Of a DNA stretch of 64,000 nucleotides, positions 23,745-35,110 are shown piece by piece. The position numbers and the translations under genes are program-made. The DNA lies in NCBI GenBank assembly GCA_026545225.1, contig CM048846.1, positions 89,235,270 to 89,299,269 of the forward strand, in the 5' to 3' direction. The notes beneath the pieces were generated by a model. The model saw nothing but the letters and a program-made list of their open reading frames with translations. It was not told where the DNA came from and searched no databases. Numbering within the stretch: the stretch's first letter is position 1; the number at the start of each line of letters is the position of its first letter. Origin of the DNA: Cornus controversa (lineage: Eukaryota; Streptophyta; Magnoliopsida; Cornales; Cornaceae).

Positions 23745-23926
23745 TTTTTTATCTATGAGGGTATTTCTGTCATTTTACATCAATTCTTAATCCAAATAGT
23801 GCCAAATAGGGGCAAATTGTACCAAATTATAAGTGGGAGGGTGTTTAATGCACCCAAAAAAATGAGAGGGGGTATTGTGCACCATTTTGAAACTAGAGGG
23901 GGGTTTATTGCACTTTGGCCAAGATA
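23745..23926 (-). mobile_element. Isolated end of a MULE-like TIR element
   Basis: Read in reverse from 23926 the terminus is TGGCCAAAGTGCAATAAACC, followed by TAGTTTCAAAATGGTGC and ATACCCCCTCTCA. This has the same layout as the termini at 12961, 47873 and 54710. I could not find the matching left terminus, so the element is broken or its partner has diverged. Confidence 0.5.
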
Positions 23927-24230
23927 TTAAGTTGTATCGATCACAAAGTAGTATAATTTTAGCTTAAAATATTTTGAAAACTTAATCAACCTATGTTAAA
24001 GATTAGGTATCACTCATTGACTTGGCACAAGATACGAATATCACAAATAGTCTAGCTATATAGCCGTGCACAATTCTGTGACAACACAAAACCCACGTGT
24101 AAGATCATATATAATTTGAAGATAGTTTACATGAATATATATATAGTCATTAATTGTCAATTCCCAACTTCGATTCCGGCGATTCTCACGGTTCAATCCT
24201 ACGCGTCGAATAGAGACCAATTTTGGGTGA

Positions 24231-24540
24231 CATATATATATATATCTCTTGCTCTTCAAAAAATAAAAGATTTTATGGACACTTTGTATAGTAGTCATTA
24301 GATTAAATCTAACGATTACATTCCAATCCTATCCATCTCATTTTCAAAAATTACAAAACCAATCTCTTCCTATTTTAGATTTTCAAATTTAATATTACTA
24401 ATTACCAAAATCAAATGAGTAATATTTTCAATCAATTCAAGTTTGTCCCCAGCACCCTAAATGTTAACACTTTATTTTCTTTGCCTCTTTTTTCTTGTTG
24501 AATTTTTTTTTCTTGATTGTTTTATGAATGTGATTTGTTA
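24231..24540. repeat. Direct copy of part of the fold-back element
   Basis: From TTTTATGGACACTTTGTATAG through CTTTATTTTCTTTGCCTC to GATTGTTTTATGAATGTGAT it repeats 24935-25240 in the same orientation with small differences, and appears inverted at 25690-25860. Confidence 0.75.
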
Positions 24541-24689
24541 TATTGATTTTTCAATCAGATTACTTTTTTGGTTTTTAATTGTATTCGATAATTGAATACT
24601 GTAAGAATTTGAGGGTAATTAAATCAAATCTAAAGAGAAGTAAGAGTAATTTACCAGAATTTTAACTATCAGGACGACTGAAACAATAA

Positions 24690-26105
24690 GTTAATTTAGA
24701 GAAAGTCAAACAAATTAAGGAAGAACTTAAAATAAGTAAACCAATTTATGGTGCCAATATTGTGTCATCTACATGAATATTATTCTCTTAATTTTTATGG
24801 TTTTAATGGATTAATTTTCCTTAAGAGATCCATCATGGGGTGCAACCTCCGAGCTACATTGACTTATGGAACTTTCCTCAATTACAACAATCCTTACATG
24901 CATGTGATATATACAGCAGTGATCTCTTGGTCCGAAAAAGAAGAAATTTTATGCACACTTTTTGTATAGTAGTTTAGATTAAATTTAACAGTTATATTCC
25001 AAACCGATCCATCTTATTTTCAAAAATTACAAAATCACTCTCTTCCTATTTTAAATTTTCAAATTTAATATTACTAATTACCAAATCAAATGAGTAATAT
25101 TTTCAATCAATCCAAGTTTGTCCCTGCACACCCTAAACGATAACACTTTATTTTCTTTGCCTCTTTCTTCTTGTTGATTTTTTTTTTCTTGATTGTTTTA
25201 TGAATGTGATTTGTTAGATTGATTTTCAATCTGATTTACTTTTTATGTTTTTGAATTGTATTCGATAATTAAATACTGTAAAGTCGTGAATGTTTCATAT
25301 ATGTGATTCTTTATATTGATTTTAGATTTGATTTATTTTTATGTATTTTCGCTTGTATTCCATCAACAATTTCTTGATTTTTTGAAGCCTTTTGTATGAA
25401 AATGTCTCGAAGTTGATGGCTTCTGCTCTTTTTTTTTTCTTTTTTTTTGTATATATGTTTCTTGATTTTTTTTCAAAGGAGTAATTCGAGAAATCACTTG
25501 AAAATAAAATAATAAAGGATATGAATGAAATAAAATAGAAATTTTTGAGGGTAAAACATGTACATAAAGCCCAACAGACCACGGATGAATGAAAAAATGA
25601 ATTTGAATTTAACAAGGAAGAAGAGGAAGAAAATAAAGTGCTAAGGTTGAGGGTCTGGAGGTACAAACTTAGATTGATTGAAAATATTAATCATCTGCTT
25701 TTGGTAATTACATTTTTGGTAATTAGTATTATTAAATTTGAAAATTTTAAATAGAAAAAGAATCATTTTGTGATTTTTAAAAATGAGATGGATGAATTTG
25801 GAATGTGACCGTTAAATTAAATCTAACGGCCACTTTACAAAATATGCAAAAAATCTCTTCCTATATCACTACTATATATATCACACATATATGCAAGGAT
25901 TGTTGTAATTGAGGAAGGTCCATGAGTCAATGTACCTTGGAGGTTGCACCGCCCATGATGGATCTCTTAAGAAAAATTAATCCATTAAAACCATAAAAAT
26001 GAAGAGAATAATATTCATGTAGATTGACACAATATTGACACCATAAATTGGTTTATTTATTTTAAGTTCTTCCTTAATTTGTTTTTGAATTTCTTTAAAT
26101 TAAGG
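24690..26105. mobile_element. Fold-back element with ~0.4-kb inverted arms
   Basis: The left arm (24690-25110) and right arm (25690-26105) are inverted copies, for example AAATTAAGGAAGAACTTAAA near 24713 against TTTAAGTTCTTCCTTAATTT near 26068, and CTCAATTACAACAATCC near 24878 against GGATTGTTGTAATTGAG near 25898. About 0.58 kb of AT-rich DNA separates the arms. No transposase is present. A read-through transcript would form a long hairpin. Confidence 0.75.
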
Positions 26106-26765
26106 AAAAACTACACTTAAATAAAGTTAGGATGCCTAAATTACAAAGTGATCTATTTTAAAGTGTATTTTTCACTTTGGTTGACTTAAACAAAATTATC
26201 AAATATGCATTGAAAATTATTATTCAAATCCAAAATACCCTTCAATCTCTTATTTCAACCCACACTAAACTTCATTTGATTTCTGTTTAACTAAAAGAGC
26301 ATTGTGCGTGGCTGAAAAATTTTTAACAGACCATTGTCATTTCATCTCACTGGAAGAAAATCGAATTCGATCATTGCAAAGCACCATTGACTGGATAAAT
26401 TATTGGTCATTAATCATCTATCATCACAAAAATATGGTCTCTTATTTTGCTTTAGTGAACTGGGATTTTGCTTTTAAAAAAAAATAGTGAACTAATTTTT
26501 GAATTGTAAGACAAATTCATGTGCCAATGGTTTTTAATTTTGAGGTGTTTTAATTGTGATGAATGGTTTCACTAGTTACTTTGTTAAGTTGCCATTATCA
26601 ACTATTTAATTCATATTTACTTGTTTACATATGTTCTTAATTTGATTTAGTAAACATGCATATTCTATGTAGAATGACTTATAACTCGTTTGCTAATAGA
26701 TTCAAATTTTTTTTGCATTTGCAGGCATACTTGAAATTTATAGGAGTTTACTTGTGAAATTTGAA
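26106..26765. other. AT-rich intergenic DNA
   Basis: Nothing identified. 26106-26240 (AAAAACTACACTTAAATAAAG..) looks like one terminus of a small transposon, but I found no partner end. Confidence 0.35.
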
Positions 26766-26913
26766 TTTTCCTTATCTTTGTACCTCATATTTTGATATAA
26801 TATCTCTTCCTGATGCTCATATTTTTTTAGACATACTAGATCGAAAGTTATCCAAGCATATCTGAAAAATCTACTTCATTTTCATCTGAATATAGTTGAT
26901 GTGTTGTGATACC
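26766..26913. repeat. Left copy of a ~130-bp direct repeat flanking the copia element
   Basis: TTTTCCTTATCTTTGTACCT..TTTGATATAATATCTCTTC..GATGCTCATATTTTTTTAG..GATCGAAAGTTA.CCAAGCATAT recurs at 31477-31610 with scattered differences. It is far longer than a normal 5-bp retrotransposon target duplication. Confidence 0.8.
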
Positions 26914-27050
26914 ACAAGTGTATCCACTTGCATTAATCTAAGAGGGAAAAGAAGTTGGATATCATTCAGGGACATATAAGAGGGTCTAATTTTGATTACT
27001 TTACGACATAATAGCATGCTTACAAGTGCTTGTATAACGTATATTTTGTT

Positions 27051-30000
27051 TTATTTTTTGGGTTTGTTCACTTTTACTACAAATGCACCCAATGCAATCA
27101 GACTGGTAATACCAAAAGTCGTTGTTTCGAACTTGTGGGATATCCGGAATGGTGGGATCATAGTCGTGATACACGAAAGAAGAATTCTGAAAAGCCATCC
27201 ACGGCAGCAATTGTAGAAACAAAAACAGAGGATGATGTTGCTGAAAAGGCCTCTGCACTGGTCATAACTGCAAATAATGGTGGTAAAATTTTAAATATTT
27301 CTCCACCTGTTTCTAATAGTGCATGGATAATTGATTTTGGCGCTACAGATCATATGACATTTGATTCTAGACAGGTCTCAACACTAAATTCATCCTCACA
27401 AAAATTTGTTTCTACTGCCAATGGTGCTTCGACCCCAGTTATTGGGTAAGGATCTGTGACTCTCACTAGTACTTTGAATTTAGACTCTGTTTTAGTTGTT
27501 CCATCATTAGATTACAACTTGTTGTCAGTTTCTCAAATAACCATAACTTTATCTTGTGTTGTAATTTTTTGGCCTGAATTTTGTGTGTTTAAGGACATTC
27601 GAACAAAGCAGACGATTAGGTATGGTATTAGGCAGGGGAAGTTGTATTACTTGGACCTGGTGCCAACGAGTTTAAGCGAGCTATGACAAGCCTTGACAGT
27701 GGATGGCTCTGAGGGGGAGAAAAAGAAATATGAAATCTAGCTATGGCATCGGCGTCTAGGGCATGCTTCCTTTGGTTATCTGAAGAAATTATTTCCTATT
27801 TTATTTGCAAAATTTGATATTTCTAGTTTCCATTGTGATGTTTGTGAACTGGCAAAGAGTCATTGTGCTTCCTTTCAGTTATGTTTGAATAAAAGTCCAC
27901 TCCCTTTTATGGTTATACATTCTGATGTCAGGGGTCCATCCAAATTTACTACTTTGAGTGGATCACGTTAGTTTGTTACTTTTATTAATAACTATACCAG
28001 AATGACCTGGTTGTACTTGATGACATCCAAAGGTGAAGTGAATTTGTTATTTCAGAAGTTTCATAAATTGGTTAAAACTCAATACAATGCACAGATTCAG
28101 GTTCTCCGTAGTGACAATGGAGGAGAATATCAGAGTTCTGAACTTCAGCAGTATTTGGAAACACATGGAATTATTAATCAAACTACTTGTTCCAATACAC
28201 CCCAGCAGAACGGGGTTGAAGAGCGAAAAAATCGACATTTGTTAGAGGTTATTCGTGTTTCACTAATAGAAACTCATATACCTTTATCCTATTAGGGAGA
28301 AGCACTTAACTCTGCAACATATTTAATCAATCGGGTGCCCTCTAGCTTTATTAACTTTCGGACACCATTCCAAGCTCTTAGTGATGCAGTTGTAGCTCCA
28401 ACAGTCCTGAATTTGCCTCCTTATATCTTTGGGTGTGTAGCATTTGTGCACCTTCATAAACATCAGTACAACAAGTTGACTCCTCGAGCGTTATGATGTG
28501 TTTTTCTCGGATATGCTACTCATCAAAAGGGATACAGATGCTATCATCCTCCAACTCAACGAATGTTTATCACAATGGATGTTGTTTTCTATGAGGACTC
28601 AAGGTATTTTTCCTCTGAGCCTGAACTTCAAGGGGAGTACCAGAAAGAAATTCAGACTCTAGATTATGATGTTCTAAACTATAATTATCACAATTCTGAG
28701 GAAAGCGAATCCCCTGAATCTGGTAACAAGGATGTGGGCAACTTGGATTGAAGTGGTATAACCTTGGATTCTAGTTGTGACGACTCACAAGTTGGACCAG
28801 TCAATCATGAAGTGGGTGAATTGGATTTAAGTGGTATGTCTTTAGATCCAAGTGGTGATAAAAGCCTAGAAGCTGAAGACGTTGCTCCTTCGTCCGAGTT
28901 GAACCCTTGCATAATACCAAACCAATCTCCTGCTGCAGATGTTCCTGATGTAGTTTCAGAACCATTTCGAAAACAATTATCATAGTGCCACACCAGAGGT
29001 ATTCCTAAACCCACATATGAACCTGAACATTCTAGTAAAATTAAATATCCCATGAGTCATTATGTGTCTAACTATCGGTTATCAGAATCAAATATGTCAT
29101 TTGTAAACCAATTATCTACTATATCTATTCCTAATAGTGTGCAGGAAGCCTTAGTTGATCCCAGGTGGAAAGCAACTATGAACGAGGAGATGAAATCCTT
29201 ACAGAAAAATGAAACCTAGGAACTCGTTGATCCTCCACTAAGAAAGAAACCAGTTGGATGTCGATGGATTGACATTGTGAAGTACAAAACAATTGAACGC
29301 TTCAAAGCAAGACTGGTGGCAAAAGGTTACACCCAAACCTATGGGATCGATTACACAGAGACATTTGCACCTGTAGCCAAAATCAATACAGTTCGAGTCT
29401 TGTTATCTTTAGTTGCGAACTTGGATTGGCCATTACAATAATTTGACGTAAAGAATGACTTTCTATATAGAGAATTATCTGAATAAGTTTACATGGATCT
29501 CCCACCGGGATGTATGATACCAACAAGGCAAAGTCAGAAGGTGTGCAGATTAAAAAAATCATTGTATGGGTTGAAACAATCTCTGAGAGTTTGGTTTGGA
29601 AGGTTCACAAAGTCTATGATAGCTTTTGGCTATCATCAGAGCAATTCAAATCACACTTTATTCTTGAAGAAACAACAGGGTAAGATCACTGCACTCATTG
29701 TATATGTGGATGACATAGTGGTTACGGGAAATGATCCTGAAGAAAGGAATGCTCTATAAAATTACTTGTCCAAAGAATTTGAAATGAAAGATTTAGGTGA
29801 TTTGAAATATTTTCTTGGGATAGAAGTGTCTCGATCTAATAAAGGGATCTTTCTGTCTCAAAGAAAATATGCCTTAGATCTATTACAAGAGAATGGTATG
29901 TTAGTATGTCAACCAGCTGAAACACCAGTGGAAGAAGGTCTGAAGTTATGTGTTGAGTCCAACTAGGTACCTACTGATAAGGGAAGATATCAAAGACTTG

Positions 30001-30661
30001 TAGGCAGATTGATGTACTTAGCACATACACGACCGAATTTGGCATACACATTAACTATTGTTAGCCAGTTTATGCATAATCCTAGAGAACAACATATGAA
30101 TGTAGTTATGCGAATTTTGAGGTATCTAAAGCATGCTCCAGGAAAGGGGATTTTGTTCACTAAGAATGCAGATTACCAAAGCATAGATACATATACTGAT
30201 GTTGACTGGACTGGAGCTGTAGATGATAGGCGATCGACTTCTGGTTACTTTACCTTTGTAGGTGGTAATCTCGTTATATGGAGAAGCAAAAAATAGAATG
30301 TTGTTGCTCGCTCAAGCGCAGAAGCTGAATTCAGAGGTATGGCCCTTGGACTTTGTGAAGCATTGTGGCTAAGACTTCTCTTACAGGATTTAGGTTAGCA
30401 ATCTAGGCAACCAATTCAACTATACTGTGATAATAAAGCAGCATGTGATATTGCCCATAACCCAGTTCAACATGATCGTACAAAGCATGTCGAGGTAGAC
30501 AGATTCTTCATTAAGGAGAAATTGGATAAAACAATTGTGGAGTTGCCTAAGATTCGATCTAAGGACCAATTGGCTGACATTCTCACCAAAGCAATCTCAA
30601 ATCAAGTGTTCTCAAAGCTTTTAGACAAGTTGGGCATGTGTGACATATATGCACCAACTTG
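27051..30661 (+). pseudogene. Decayed Ty1/copia gag-pol polyprotein
   Basis: Domains in order: zinc knuckle ~27078-27125 (CTQCNQTGNTKSRC, with Asn where His is expected), protease ~27320-27360 (IDFGATDHM, Phe for the usual Ser after Asp), GAG-pre-integrase (~27745-27880, HRRLGHASF), integrase ~27915-28450 (HSDVRGP; RSDNGGEY; PQQNGVEER), reverse transcriptase ~29150-29760 ([21 protein letters not shown] at 29703-29714) and RNase H ~29990-30640 (ARSSAEAEF). Many in-frame stops and shifts interrupt it. Gag upstream of the zinc knuckle is missing here, while an N-terminal gag piece lies inverted at 30877-31169. Confidence 0.9.
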
Positions 30662-30669
30662 AGGGGAAG

Positions 30670-30876
30670 TGTTGAGATTTTATTTTGTCTAATCAGGGAT
30701 TATATAGGTGTAAGATTCTATATTTGTTCCTTGTATTAGGATAATTGTTTCCCATAATTAGTTCCCAGATTTCCTTGTATATTTAGTTTCCTATTTTAGT
30801 ATAGGTTTGTATCCTATAAACTGTATCATTCCCATTCAATCAAAGATGAAAAAAAATACCATTCTAAAAGTAAACA
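30670..30876 (+). repeat. Copia 3' LTR
   Basis: The 207-bp LTR runs from TGTTGAGATTTTATTTTG to AAAAGTAAACA. It follows the purine-rich TTGAGGGGAAG. It matches the inverted LTR at 31272-31476 with about nine differences counted by eye, so the two are close in age or from one element. Confidence 0.85.
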
Positions 30877-31169
30877 TTAGGTAAGCGTAGGTAACGCTTC
30901 ATAATTTCTGGAGTTATGGACATCAACAACCACCTCTTCACTTTCTGATTTTTGGCATACCACTTTTCATATCCATCTTCTGTCTTTGCAGGTGGCTTCG
31001 TCTTGCCACGAATATAGGAGAGTTTCTCCCTTTCAGCAATATGCATCTCCATCAGCTGGGACCAAACGTCATAATTTGATTCAGTGAGAATGATTTCTGC
31101 ATTAAACACCCTCAGATTGAACAATAACAGGAACTGATTTTGTCCCAGACGATTCAATATTTTTTTCAC
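30877..31169 (-). pseudogene. Copia gag N-terminal fragment, inverted
   Basis: On the minus strand a start (MSEKNIESSG) near 31169 is followed by a frame change into a gag-like segment with LTESNYDVWSQLMEMH, GKTKPP and WYAKNQKVKRWLLMSI, the usual start of copia gag (UBN2/DUF4219 type). It ends at the tip of the plus-strand 3' LTR. It supplies the part of gag that the plus-strand element lacks, though the middle of gag is absent from both. Confidence 0.8.
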
Positions 31170-31254
31170 TCATCTTTATTCATTGGAAAGGAGAAAAAAA
31201 AATAATAATAATGGCAGAGGTTTATAAGAAAATGGCAGAGGCAGAGGTTTTCAA

Positions 31255-31271
31255 ACCAAGCTCTGATACCA
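31255..31271 (-). other. Primer-binding site of the inverted copia end
   Basis: On the minus strand TGGTATCAGAGCTTGG directly follows the LTR end AAGTAAACA. It matches the initiator tRNA-Met primer-binding site. Confidence 0.85.
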
Positions 31272-31476
31272 TGTTTACTTTCAGAATGGTATTTTTTCAT
31301 CTTTGATTAAATGGGAATGATACAGTTTATAGGATACAAATCTATACTAAAATAGGAAACTAAATATACAAGGAAATCTGGGAACTAATTACGGGAAACA
31401 ATTATCCTAATTCAAGGAACAAATATAGAATCTTACACCTATACAATCCCTGATTAGACGAGATAAAATCTCAACA
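31272..31476 (-). repeat. Copia 5' LTR, inverted
   Basis: The 205-bp LTR runs on the minus strand from TGTTGAGATTTTATCTCG to GAAAGTAAACA and is followed by the primer-binding site, so it is a true 5' LTR facing the opposite way to the gag-pol body. Confidence 0.85.
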
Positions 31477-31610
31477 TTTTCCTTATCTTAATTTGTACCT
31501 CATGTTTTGATATAATATCTCTTCTTGATGCTCATATTTTTTTAGGCATACGAGATCGAAAGTTAACCAAGCATATAAAATCTACATTTTCATCCGAGCA
31601 TGTGATAATA
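31477..31610. repeat. Right copy of the ~130-bp flanking direct repeat
   Basis: It starts at the first base after the inverted LTR and matches 26766-26913 in the same orientation, including GATGCTCATATTTTTTTAG. Confidence 0.8.
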
Positions 31611-31614
31611 TCAT

Positions 31615-31745
31615 TGGGATTCTATGTATGAGGGAATCCTACCAATACTAACTCACCATTTAATTTTATCTCCTAAAATAATGAAAAATAATAATGGAAA
31701 ATAAAGATTTATTGTTGGTAGGATTCCTATAAATATAGAATTGTT
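31615..31745. mobile_element. Small MITE, copy A
   Basis: Inverted ends GGGATTCTATGTATGAGGGA and, reversed from the right, TTCTATATTTATAGGAATCC flank an AT-rich core with ATTTAATTTTATCTCC. Relatives are at 37020-37160 and 38780-38870. CCTGCCACAT beyond the right end also recurs in copy C. Confidence 0.6.
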
Positions 31746-31830
31746 ACCTGCCACATCATTCATGATAGAAAATCATGAAATAATTTCATGATATGTAGCA
31801 TTGCTCTTTTTGTAAAATTACTCTCACATT

Positions 31831-31947
31831 CCTCTCAGACTAATAATCCGTTAAACATCATCACATCTAATATATCATTATAAAAGTACCCTCAAGTTAT
31901 AATATTTTTGTGCAAAAATAACCTCAATTTATAATCCTTTGAGTGAG

Positions 31948-31995
<48 letters not shown>

Positions 31996-32370
31996 ATGTC
32001 ACCCCAACACTATTGTCACCGATGATAGTTTTGACATTTTAATTTTTTAAGTTAATTGATTTTACAAAGTTGACTGTCAATTAACACCGGAGTGCTCAAA
32101 GTAAATTAACCAAACTTTAGGGAAGGTTGGTTGACCACTATATTTTAAAAATTTTAATTTGAAAGTAATTAAGCAAAATATCAAGAGTGGTAAGAATAAT
32201 TTACCCTAAAATACTAAGAGTGGTACAGCTGTATTACTTATATTATATTTAACCTAAAAGATTCTGTGGTCACGTAAACAGACATCAACTTTTTTTAATT
32301 AATAGAACTCTTTGGAAAATTCAAAAGACAGTAATGAAACATCACTCAGAGAAGTTAGAATTTTTTTTGA
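31831..32370. other. AT-rich DNA with a (TA)n tract
   Basis: An uninterrupted TA run occupies about 31951-31992. The rest is AT-rich; nothing else identified. Confidence 0.5.
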
Positions 32371-33320
32371 GAAAAATTACACTCTAGTCTTACTTTTGCA
32401 TTTTAAAGACAACTAAGTCCTCAAAAAAAATTATTAAGACAAAGAAGTCCTACTTTTGAGAACTATTTTCAAATGAGTTCAAATTTAAATTTTTTTTCAG
32501 TATTACCCTTATTACTGACGTAGCAAATATCAAACTAATTAATTCTTTCCTTAATATGGTATAAATTATATTATATTTCCACTTTCTTTAGGGTGAACCC
32601 TATTTTAATCTAATGACAATTATATTTCCTTTTGTAAACATTAATTAAATTTTACTACAAATTTCTAAATGGTATAAATTTGAAAGCACAAGCTGTGTTT
32701 CTTCACTATGTCTTCAATTTTCTTTCTATTCTTTTTACCAATTTGGTAGTTGATCTAATTAATACTCAAATGTTTATCCTATGTTTAACTCTAACTGTCA
32801 TTAGATTAAAATACAAGAAATTGGTATCTCAACATGCATCTACTGGCATGGTATCAGCAAAATACATTGTAATAATTTTTTTTTTCTTTTTAGCTCATAT
32901 ATCTTTGGTTGAAAGTTCCTCATTTTCTTATATTTCTTTATAATATTTGAGATAAATTGAGTCACAAGTAGTTCATAATTTTTTTCTTTTTTTCCTTTTC
33001 TTTTTATTTCTCATTATATCAAGCATGTATTAGTTGGTAAAGTATCAACAAGAACAGTAAGAACGACAAATATGAAAAATATTATATTAATTCCGAGAGA
33101 TGTCATTTGCTATTTGATATTGCTATAATTATAGTGTGATCTAAAGAAAAGAATTAATGAGTTTTAGACTTTGTACTTTAGTAATAAGGGTAAAGGTGAA
33201 AAAAAGTTTAAATTGTAACTCATTTGGAAATAGTTCTCAAAAGTAGGACTTCTTTGTCCAAATGAAATTTTTTTATGACTTAGTTGTCTTTAAAGTGCAA
33301 AAGTAGGATTAGGGTTTCTT
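32371..33320. mobile_element. TIR element with ~150-bp termini
   Basis: The left end (TTTTGCATTTTAAAGACAAC, then AAAGAAGTCCTACTTTTGAG and ACCCTTATTACT) and the reversed right end (TTTTGCACTTTAAAGACAAC, then the same blocks) match over about 150 bp. The ~0.65-kb interior is AT-rich and has no transposase. I could not fix a target duplication because both flanks are poly-T. Confidence 0.75.
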
Positions 33321-33334
33321 TTTTTTTTAATTTA

Positions 33335-33460
33335 GGGAGGCAATATTCGCACTCCCCTTTCCTCTAATTGCACTCCAATGATAAAGGTAATGACACTTCT
33401 AACCTTAATTTTATTAATTAATAATTATTATTTTTTAAATACCACAGCTGCCCTTTGAGT
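33335..33460 (+). mobile_element. Lone terminus of the GGGAG..GATATT family
   Basis: GGGAGGCAATATTCGCACTC followed by ATTGCACTCC and TGACACTTCTAACCTTAATT matches the left ends at 12294 and 35833. No matching right end lies before the next element. It may bracket the exon-like segment at 33638, but this is unproven. Confidence 0.5.
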
Positions 33461-33637
33461 TATACAACCATGTTTCGTCTCCCCCTCTCCGATTAACGTT
33501 TCACACGATTTCTTAACACCCTCCCTTTGGCTTGTTCTTCTAGCTTCCCAAAACCCTCTTTCTTTACTTTGTGTCTAGCTAGTATCTCTTCTCTCTCTCT
33601 CATTGATCTTTGTAAGTAATAATGGAAGATCTCACAA

Positions 33638-33743
33638 ATGTCTGAATTGAACGAAGTATTTGATCTTGTTAGCACCGGAAGCATCAAAGAACTATCAAAT
33701 CTTCATGAACCACTCAACTCCTTCGATACTAATGGTAATGGTA
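33638..33743 (+). pseudogene. First-exon-like segment, gene not recognised
   Basis: After a CT-rich leader (33490-33605) an ATG at 33638 opens a frame of about 35 codons (Met-Ser-Glu-Leu-Asn-Glu-Val-Phe-Asp-Leu..., Thr-Gly-Ser-Ile-Lys-Glu-Leu) that reaches donor-like AATG|GTAATGG; beyond it the sequence is low-complexity. The pattern resembles the start of an ankyrin-type protein, but that is weak. I found no second exon; a minus-strand retroelement fragment follows. Confidence 0.3.
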
Positions 33744-34099
33744 ATTTTTTCTTTTCTTTTTGTGTTGTATGTTTTGAGTATAGTTTTAGATTTTTTTTTC
33801 CTTCAGTGATTTTTCATGTTGTATGTTTTGCTGATAAAAACCCTAATTGTTTTGATAATAAAATCACAAGAATATGGAATTTGTGAAAAGAACAAAAAAG
33901 AAAAAGAGATGGGTATTATATATAACTATGATATTGTTTATTTGATTATTTTTCCATTAGCATTATTATTAGTTGGTAAAATTTAGGATTTTTGTGAGAT
34001 TTTCTATTGGTTAAAATTTTCTTTTATACATTGTGTGTCTCTATAGATTCATTAATATATTGTGTTACTGTATTGTATTCCGTTAATATAACACAGTTC

Positions 34100-34600
34100 C
34101 TACTATTTAATGAAATAACTTTGTATGAAAAATTAAAGATTTCAAAAATATATTTGATGGCCTTTAAGAACTTTTGCAAGAAAAATGTCCTTATACCATC
34201 TAAAATGGGTAAGAGTAGGACATCTAAGATCTGAAGAAGTTTTCTACTTCTTTCACTGTTGACTCCTTCACTTCCCACAAAGTGCTGTATGATGGTGAGA
34301 ATAAGTGTATAAACTGCATCAGGTTGTGATTCCTCTTGCTGGGATTGTTCTGTTTTCACGACCTTTTGAGCTTGAAGAATTTCTTCCTTTTCGAAATTCG
34401 TGAGAACATTATCCCACCAACCTTTGAGCATTCCTATAAATCCACAAACCACAAATTTTGCAATCTCTAGATATGGATTACCATTTTGTTTTATTTACAA
34501 CGACCTTCCCAACTTAGACCTCACCACCTCTCTGAATCAGCTTTCTTGTCCTTTCCCTTATTCTTCTCTCTATAGTACTTCAGAAATTTTCTAGCCAAAA
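34100..34600 (-). pseudogene. Retroelement gag-like fragment
   Basis: The open minus-strand frame up to about 34500 holds KGWWDNVLT, a Lys/Gln/Glu-rich hinge, and AVYTLILTIIQHFVG, a pattern I associate with plant gag/coat-like proteins of retroelement or pararetrovirus-like polyproteins. It lacks a zinc knuckle and has no pol nearby. Its N-terminal side fades near 34600 and its C-terminal side near 34100. Family naming is tentative. Confidence 0.45.
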
Positions 34601-34759
34601 TAAGGTGTGGGGTGAATTTTTATTATTTTTTTGAAATTTGGTTGTGAATGAAGCATTATATTTATTTTTATTTTTATTTGTTTATCCCAAAATATATACC
34701 TTATTAATATATCTGTTATTTTTTTCAAAAATCATTTTTCAAAAGTTGCATCAATATTT

Positions 34760-35110
34760 GTGATGCCTAATGACAAGAGTTGTGTTTCTTCTAGGGAAGG
34801 TGATTTTGAAATGGGTAATGCTACTCAGGCAATATTCTTAGACAGAATTCATAGGCAGAAACTTTTAGAACCATTGGATGTATGTAGTAGGCTCCACCAC
34901 ATACACTCACCACATGCATCCAATGGTTCTAAAAGTTTCTGCCTATGAATTCTGCCTAATGTTTCTGCCTGAGTAGCATTATTCTTTTGAAATTTACACA
35001 TCTGGTAAGGTCTTGATGCTAAAGGAGGTTTTATATGTGCCTGAAATTTTGAAAAATTAGTTCCTAAATCTTTGTTAAGTAAGAAGGGATTTAAGTTGTG
35101 TTGCACCCAA
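34760..35110 (+). pseudogene. Copia protease-region fragment split by a MITE
   Basis: 34760-34815 encodes a segment with a Ser-Arg-Glu-Gly-Asp-Phe-Glu-Met-Gly pattern. After the MITE, 34985-35105 encodes SGKVLMLKEVLYVPEILKN, the conserved protease/GAG-pre-integrase junction of copia, then LSKKGFKL-like text with a frameshift. No LTR is attached. It belongs to a different copia copy from the element at 27051. Confidence 0.65.
34818..34979. mobile_element. 162-bp hairpin MITE
   Basis: Two ~63-bp arms (34818-34880, 34917-34979) are near-perfect inverted copies, with ATGCTACTCAGGCA at the left tip and TGCCTGAGTAGCAT at the right tip; the inner 30 bp match exactly. The loop is 36 bp. TA on each side (34816-34817, 34980-34981) fits a Tc1/mariner-type target. 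It splits a copia fragment. Short reading frames on both strands are artefacts of the palindrome. Confidence 0.85.

Noticed and set aside
34849-35106. Open frames across the 34818-34979 hairpin
   Set aside because: The same residues appear on both strands because the MITE is palindromic.
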